DNA of 16,812 nucleotides from CAWATZ01 sp963784995 (lineage in GTDB: Bacteria > Planctomycetota > Planctomycetia > Gemmatales > Gemmataceae). The notes beneath the pieces were generated by a model. That model made no database searches and was not told the origin of the DNA. It saw only the letters and a program-made list of their open reading frames with translations. Every line of letters begins with the position of its first letter. Within the stretch, counting starts at the first letter, position 1. Of this stretch, positions 14,732 to 16,812 are shown piece after piece. The translations under genes and the position numbers were made by a program. The DNA lies in contig CAWATZ010000020.1 of NCBI GenBank assembly GCA_963784995.1, positions 1-16,812 on the forward strand, in the 5' to 3' direction.

Positions 14732-15360
14732 GCTTTGGCCTCCTCACCAGCGATGGTGCGCAGAAACGGGTGCATCCAGGCCGGGGCTAACGGCAGGTCT
14801 TCGACCAACTGCTTCCGGTCTTTTTCCGTCAGCATGTCGTGCAGATGCGCGATCCGTTCCATCGACACGTGGACTTGCCCCAGGTGACGCAGCGCCTGAA
14901 TCACGAGCCCGCTGGTTCGGCCGGCGCTGGCCATGTTCCGCGGCGTGGTCCGTTTCAGAATGATCTTGCGCCGACCCACTTTCACCTTGCGCGACGGGCC
15001 ATCGGTCAGAAAGACCGCCTTCACCGGCACTTGCTCGGAGAGCCGCAACAAGTTGGCCGCATACGCTCCAGATGGCTGAAGCCGCAACCGGTCCTTCCCG
15101 GCGAGAGCCTGGGCAATGGCGTCGATCGATGGCGCCATTTCGCCAAGGGTCGGATGCGTTTGCGGCAAGTCGTACAACCCGTGCGCCAGCCGCCGAATCG
15201 TCCCTTTCTTTGCCAGGCGATGCAGGACCAAATCGACCGCCTGCCGGCTGCCCAGGTCCAGGAAGTTGCTGGGGACAAACACAGCCCCACGTCCATAGTC
15301 GCGGATGCGATTAACGACCCTGGAATCAATGCTTTGCGTACTCTTGGTGATCTTGTTCAT
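14728..15360 (-). CDS. DUF6088 / AbiEi-type antitoxin
   Basis: A 210-residue protein. The N-terminal 65 residues (VVNRIRDYGRGAVFVPSNFLDLG, then VDLVLHRLAKKGTIRRLAHGLYDLP) are the winged-helix domain typical of AbiEi-like antitoxins. The rest is the DUF6088 body, with LLRLSEQVPVKAVFLTDGPSRKVKVG and LVIQALRHLG. The gene overlaps the toxin gene by 4 bases (ATGA), the classical AbiE order with antitoxin first. In characterised AbiE systems this protein represses its own promoter and lets the cell survive the toxin without binding it. There is no ribosome binding site before the ATG, and promoter position suggests a leaderless message. It is intact although the toxin frame is broken. Confidence 0.85.
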   Translation of the reverse strand: MNKITKSTQSIDSRVVNRIRDYGRGAVFVPSNFLDLGSRQAVDLVLHRLAKKGTIRRLAHGLYDLPQTHPTLGEMAPSIDAIAQALAGKDRLRLQPSGAYAANLLRLSEQVPVKAVFLTDGPSRKVKVGRRKIILKRTTPRNMASAGRTSGLVIQALRHLGQVHVSMERIAHLHDMLTEKDRKQLVEDLPLAPAWMHPFLRTIAGEEAKA

Positions 15361-15388
15361 GTAAGAAATAATAGCATGTTTTTCTTAC
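15361..15388. promoter_or_regulatory. Candidate AbiEi operator palindrome
   Basis: GTAAGAAA (15361-15368) and TTTCTTAC (15381-15388) form a perfect 8-base inverted repeat with a 12-base spacer, directly before the antitoxin ATG and overlapping its -10 region. Characterised AbiEi proteins bind inverted repeats in their own promoter, so this is a natural operator. That function is inferred. Confidence 0.55.
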
Positions 15389-15396
15389 AACATCAA
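15368..15396 (-). promoter_or_regulatory. Promoter of the AbiE operon
   Basis: On the minus strand TTGATG (15396-15391) and TATTAT (15373-15368) are spaced by exactly 17 bases. Only 7 bases separate the -10 box from the ATG at 15360, so the message would start at or very near the start codon. The segment is AT-rich against the GC-rich surroundings. Confidence 0.6.
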
Positions 15397-15438
15397 GCGG
15401 CCCGCCAAGCGCCTCCGACGGGGCAGGTGAGCTTTCCG

Positions 15439-15444
15439 TATAAT
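15439..15444 (+). promoter_or_regulatory. Possible -10 box of the Hsp90-like gene
   Basis: A perfect TATAAT, 90 bases before the ATG at 15534, in the divergent gap with the AbiE promoter. No good -35 box was found at the right distance, so this is weak. Confidence 0.3.
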
Positions 15445-15533
15445 GGGGAGGAATACCCTTCCGCCCGGCGCAATCCTCTTAAATTGCCCCGCGACGGCTA
15501 CGAACCGGGTCTCCACCAAAAAGGAATGGACTC

Positions 15534-15833
15534 ATGCCCAATGATCCTCTGGAGAGACAGGCCAGCTCTGCTGAAGCGGCGCGAGCATTCATCGACGAGT
15601 TGCGGGCCAAGAACGAAGCGTTCTACCGTGACGATCGTGGTCGAGGGGCTCTGAACACCCTGCAACAAACTTTTCAGAAATGGCATTACGTCGCGGAGTT
15701 GTTGCAAAACGCGATCGACGAGCAAGCTCACCACATTCGGATAGTCATCAACGGTGGCAATCTTGTCTTTGAGCATGACGGCAGGAGTTTCACGCCGTCG
15801 AATGTCCGAGGGTGGCCTCGATCATCGATTTGA
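15534..15833 (+). pseudogene. Hsp90/sacsin-like GHKL ATPase, N-terminal fragment
   Basis: 99 residues starting at an ATG with AAGGA 8 bases upstream. LNTLQQTFQKWHYVAELLQNAIDEQAHHIRI (40-70) carries the Bergerat-fold motif ExxxNxxD (Glu55, Asn59, Asp62), and LVFEHDGRSFTPSNV (78-91) is the second ATP-lid motif of sacsin-type proteins. The following glycine motif (normally ...GFMGVGFKSVF) never comes: after NVRG the text becomes WPRSSI and a TGA at 15831-15833. That tail and stop are the left arm of a perfect 24-base inverted repeat. The same frame stays open after the TGA to the window edge, so the fragment and the next frame may be one broken gene. Relatives are long proteins often found in defence loci. 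Confidence 0.7.
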
Positions 15834-15950
15834 ACACACTGCCAAAGTGGCAGTCGCCTCCAGATGGCTCACGCCCCGCAATCCTCGGTGATTTCCGTTC
15901 GCTTTGACTCCTGGAAAGGTCAAAGCGTGTTCAAATCGATGATCGAGGCC
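15814..15950. repeat. Perfect 24-bp inverted repeat inside the Hsp90-like gene
   Basis: Arms 15814-15837 and 15927-15950 are exact reverse complements around an 89-base spacer. The spacer holds two more hairpins: ACTGCCA-AAG-TGGCAGT (15838-15854) and GCTTTGAC-N10-GTCAAAGC (15901-15926). The right arm reads as normal coding sequence (SVFKSMIEA). The left arm reads as out-of-place codons ending the ATPase fragment, so the left arm looks like the inverted copy. This could be template switching, or a chimera made during DNA amplification or assembly. Confidence 0.9.
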
Positions 15951-16812
15951 CTGCTGGACACCTGGCAGCGAGCCGAAGCATCCCCTCAGCGCTTGCCGGA
16001 CGAGGAAGCAATCAAGCAGGTGATGCCCCTGGCCTATGCTTACCTCTTGGATGATCTGGCCGCCGAGGCCAGAGAGGACGAGGACAGTGAGGAGGAAGAA
16101 ACGCTACGAACTGCATGGGACCAGGCCAAGCCACTTGCTCGGGTGTTCGTCGGTAGCAGGTGGGTTCCGGTGGAGGAGGCGATGCTGGACAACCTCGCCG
16201 ACGAAGAGTTGCGGCACCAGCGCCCGAAACAACCCTGGGTCACACATGGCTACCTGGGAACGATGCTCTCTCAACAGCAGCGAGTCGCACAGGAACTTGA
16301 ACTCAGGCTTCTTTCAGAGGAGGTCGTCCGCGAACCCTATCCCGGACCGGAGGTCACAACGCCCGAAGCCTATCTCTGGCGGGAACGATTCTCACAAGTT
16401 GCCGCCGCCTTCAATCAACTAAAACGGGAGCAGAAGCAGGCCAGAGCTGAAGGTGCTGAAGCAAGCTCAGTAGCCATCGTGTTGTCCGCCGTGCGATCCC
16501 TCTCCGTTCGGACTGAATGGGCAGACGGCTCGGTCGATCCGAGCGAAACCATGGTGTTAGCATTCCTTCAGCTGGCCGAAGAGGGCAAGCCAGCGATGCT
16601 GTATGTTACCGGCAGTCCTGAGGACTTCGCGCTCGCGGCAGCTGATGTTCTGGTGAGCCGTTCTAGCGTCTGGAACCTCCGCGACGACTCAGCATTGGCC
16701 CTCCGGCTTGGGCTGCTGCTGCACTCCTTGGGTGACAAGAGGCAATTCCGCCGAGCTTTGGAGGAGTTGTGCATGCATTATGCCATCGAGGTGCCCACGA
16801 CGCGGACAATAG
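15864..16812 (+). CDS. Unknown long protein, cut by the window edge (possible body of the Hsp90-like gene)
   Basis: An open frame of at least 316 codons running off the window. The first ATG in frame after the preceding TGA is at 15864, but it has no ribosome binding site. The same frame holds the ATPase fragment upstream, so the true start may be 15534 before the gene was broken. Seen in the sequence: VFKSMIEALLDTWQRAEA near 25-42, an acidic stretch (EAREDEDSEEEE), then LARVFVGSRWVPVEEAMLDNLADEE and a charged helical part, possibly coiled coil (AAFNQLKREQKQARAE). I do not recognise a family. The phrase VGSRWVPVEEA resembles repeats in the bodies of large sacsin-like proteins, but this is a weak impression. 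No membrane segment is visible. Confidence 0.6.
   Translation, partial: MAHAPQSSVISVRFDSWKGQSVFKSMIEALLDTWQRAEASPQRLPDEEAIKQVMPLAYAYLLDDLAAEAREDEDSEEEETLRTAWDQAKPLARVFVGSRWVPVEEAMLDNLADEELRHQRPKQPWVTHGYLGTMLSQQQRVAQELELRLLSEEVVREPYPGPEVTTPEAYLWRERFSQVAAAFNQLKREQKQARAEGAEASSVAIVLSAVRSLSVRTEWADGSVDPSETMVLAFLQLAEEGKPAMLYVTGSPEDFALAAADVLVSRSSVWNLRDDSALALRLGLLLHSLGDKRQFRRALEELCMHYAIEVPTTRTI

Noticed and set aside
15831..15854. TGA followed by a hairpin as a selenocysteine signal
   Set aside because: Protein text next to the TGA is displaced by the inverted repeat, the family has no known selenocysteine, and the hairpin sits only 4 bases after the TGA with a 3-base loop.
15814..15950. Invertible switch flanked by 24-bp inverted repeats
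   Set aside because: Flipping the 89-base spacer leaves the TGA in the left arm in place and restores no reading frame, and no recombinase is seen.

Overview
The window looks like a piece of a GC-rich planctomycete chromosome, most probably from the Gemmataceae. This is inferred from gene content: a secreted giant WD40 protein of the planctomycete type, a PSCyt1-DUF1549-DUF1553 protein, two DUF1501 proteins with twin-arginine leaders, and a Gfo/Idh/MocA protein with the planctomycete-rich C-terminal domain. No rRNA, tRNA, CRISPR array or intact transposase was seen.

Left part (1-5189): a 1260-residue exported WD40 protein (184-3966) is built from an internal duplication. It is followed by a convergent minus-strand DUF433/DUF5615 pair (4257-4950), a probable VapBC-like toxin-antitoxin operon with a likely intrinsic terminator at 4131-4159.

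Middle part (5190-12464): this is a plus-strand planctomycete export and respiration-like block. A DUF1501 gene broken by one extra base (5190-6522) is followed by a 49-bp-arm imperfect palindrome (6531-6669). Then comes a tight four-gene operon: PSCyt1/DUF1549/DUF1553 protein, a second DUF1501 protein, a Gfo/Idh/MocA-like oxidoreductase, and a small unknown protein with a possible winged-helix end. Gene gaps are 6, 10 and 12 bases, and at two junctions the stop codon is merged with the ribosome binding site.

Right part (12465-16812): this appears to be a decaying defence island. A 49-bp direct repeat (46 of 49 identical) of the 3' end of the unknown gene brackets about 1.1 kb. Inside lie a Fic gene that has lost its catalytic core and a probable fragment of a DUF1156 methylase start. 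Beyond it is an AbiE-type toxin-antitoxin pair on the minus strand, with an intact DUF6088/AbiEi antitoxin and an AbiEii nucleotidyltransferase toxin broken by a one-base loss. The antitoxin has a near-consensus promoter with an overlapping palindrome and appears to be transcribed leaderless. Divergent from it is the N-terminus of an Hsp90/sacsin-like GHKL ATPase. It is cut by a stop codon inside a perfect 24-bp inverted repeat, and a long reading frame of unknown family continues in the same frame to the window edge.

The most interesting region is 12400-16812. The repeated single-base breaks (6024 and about 14326-14330) could be real decay or draft-assembly errors, and this matters for whether the AbiE toxin and the first DUF1501 are functional.
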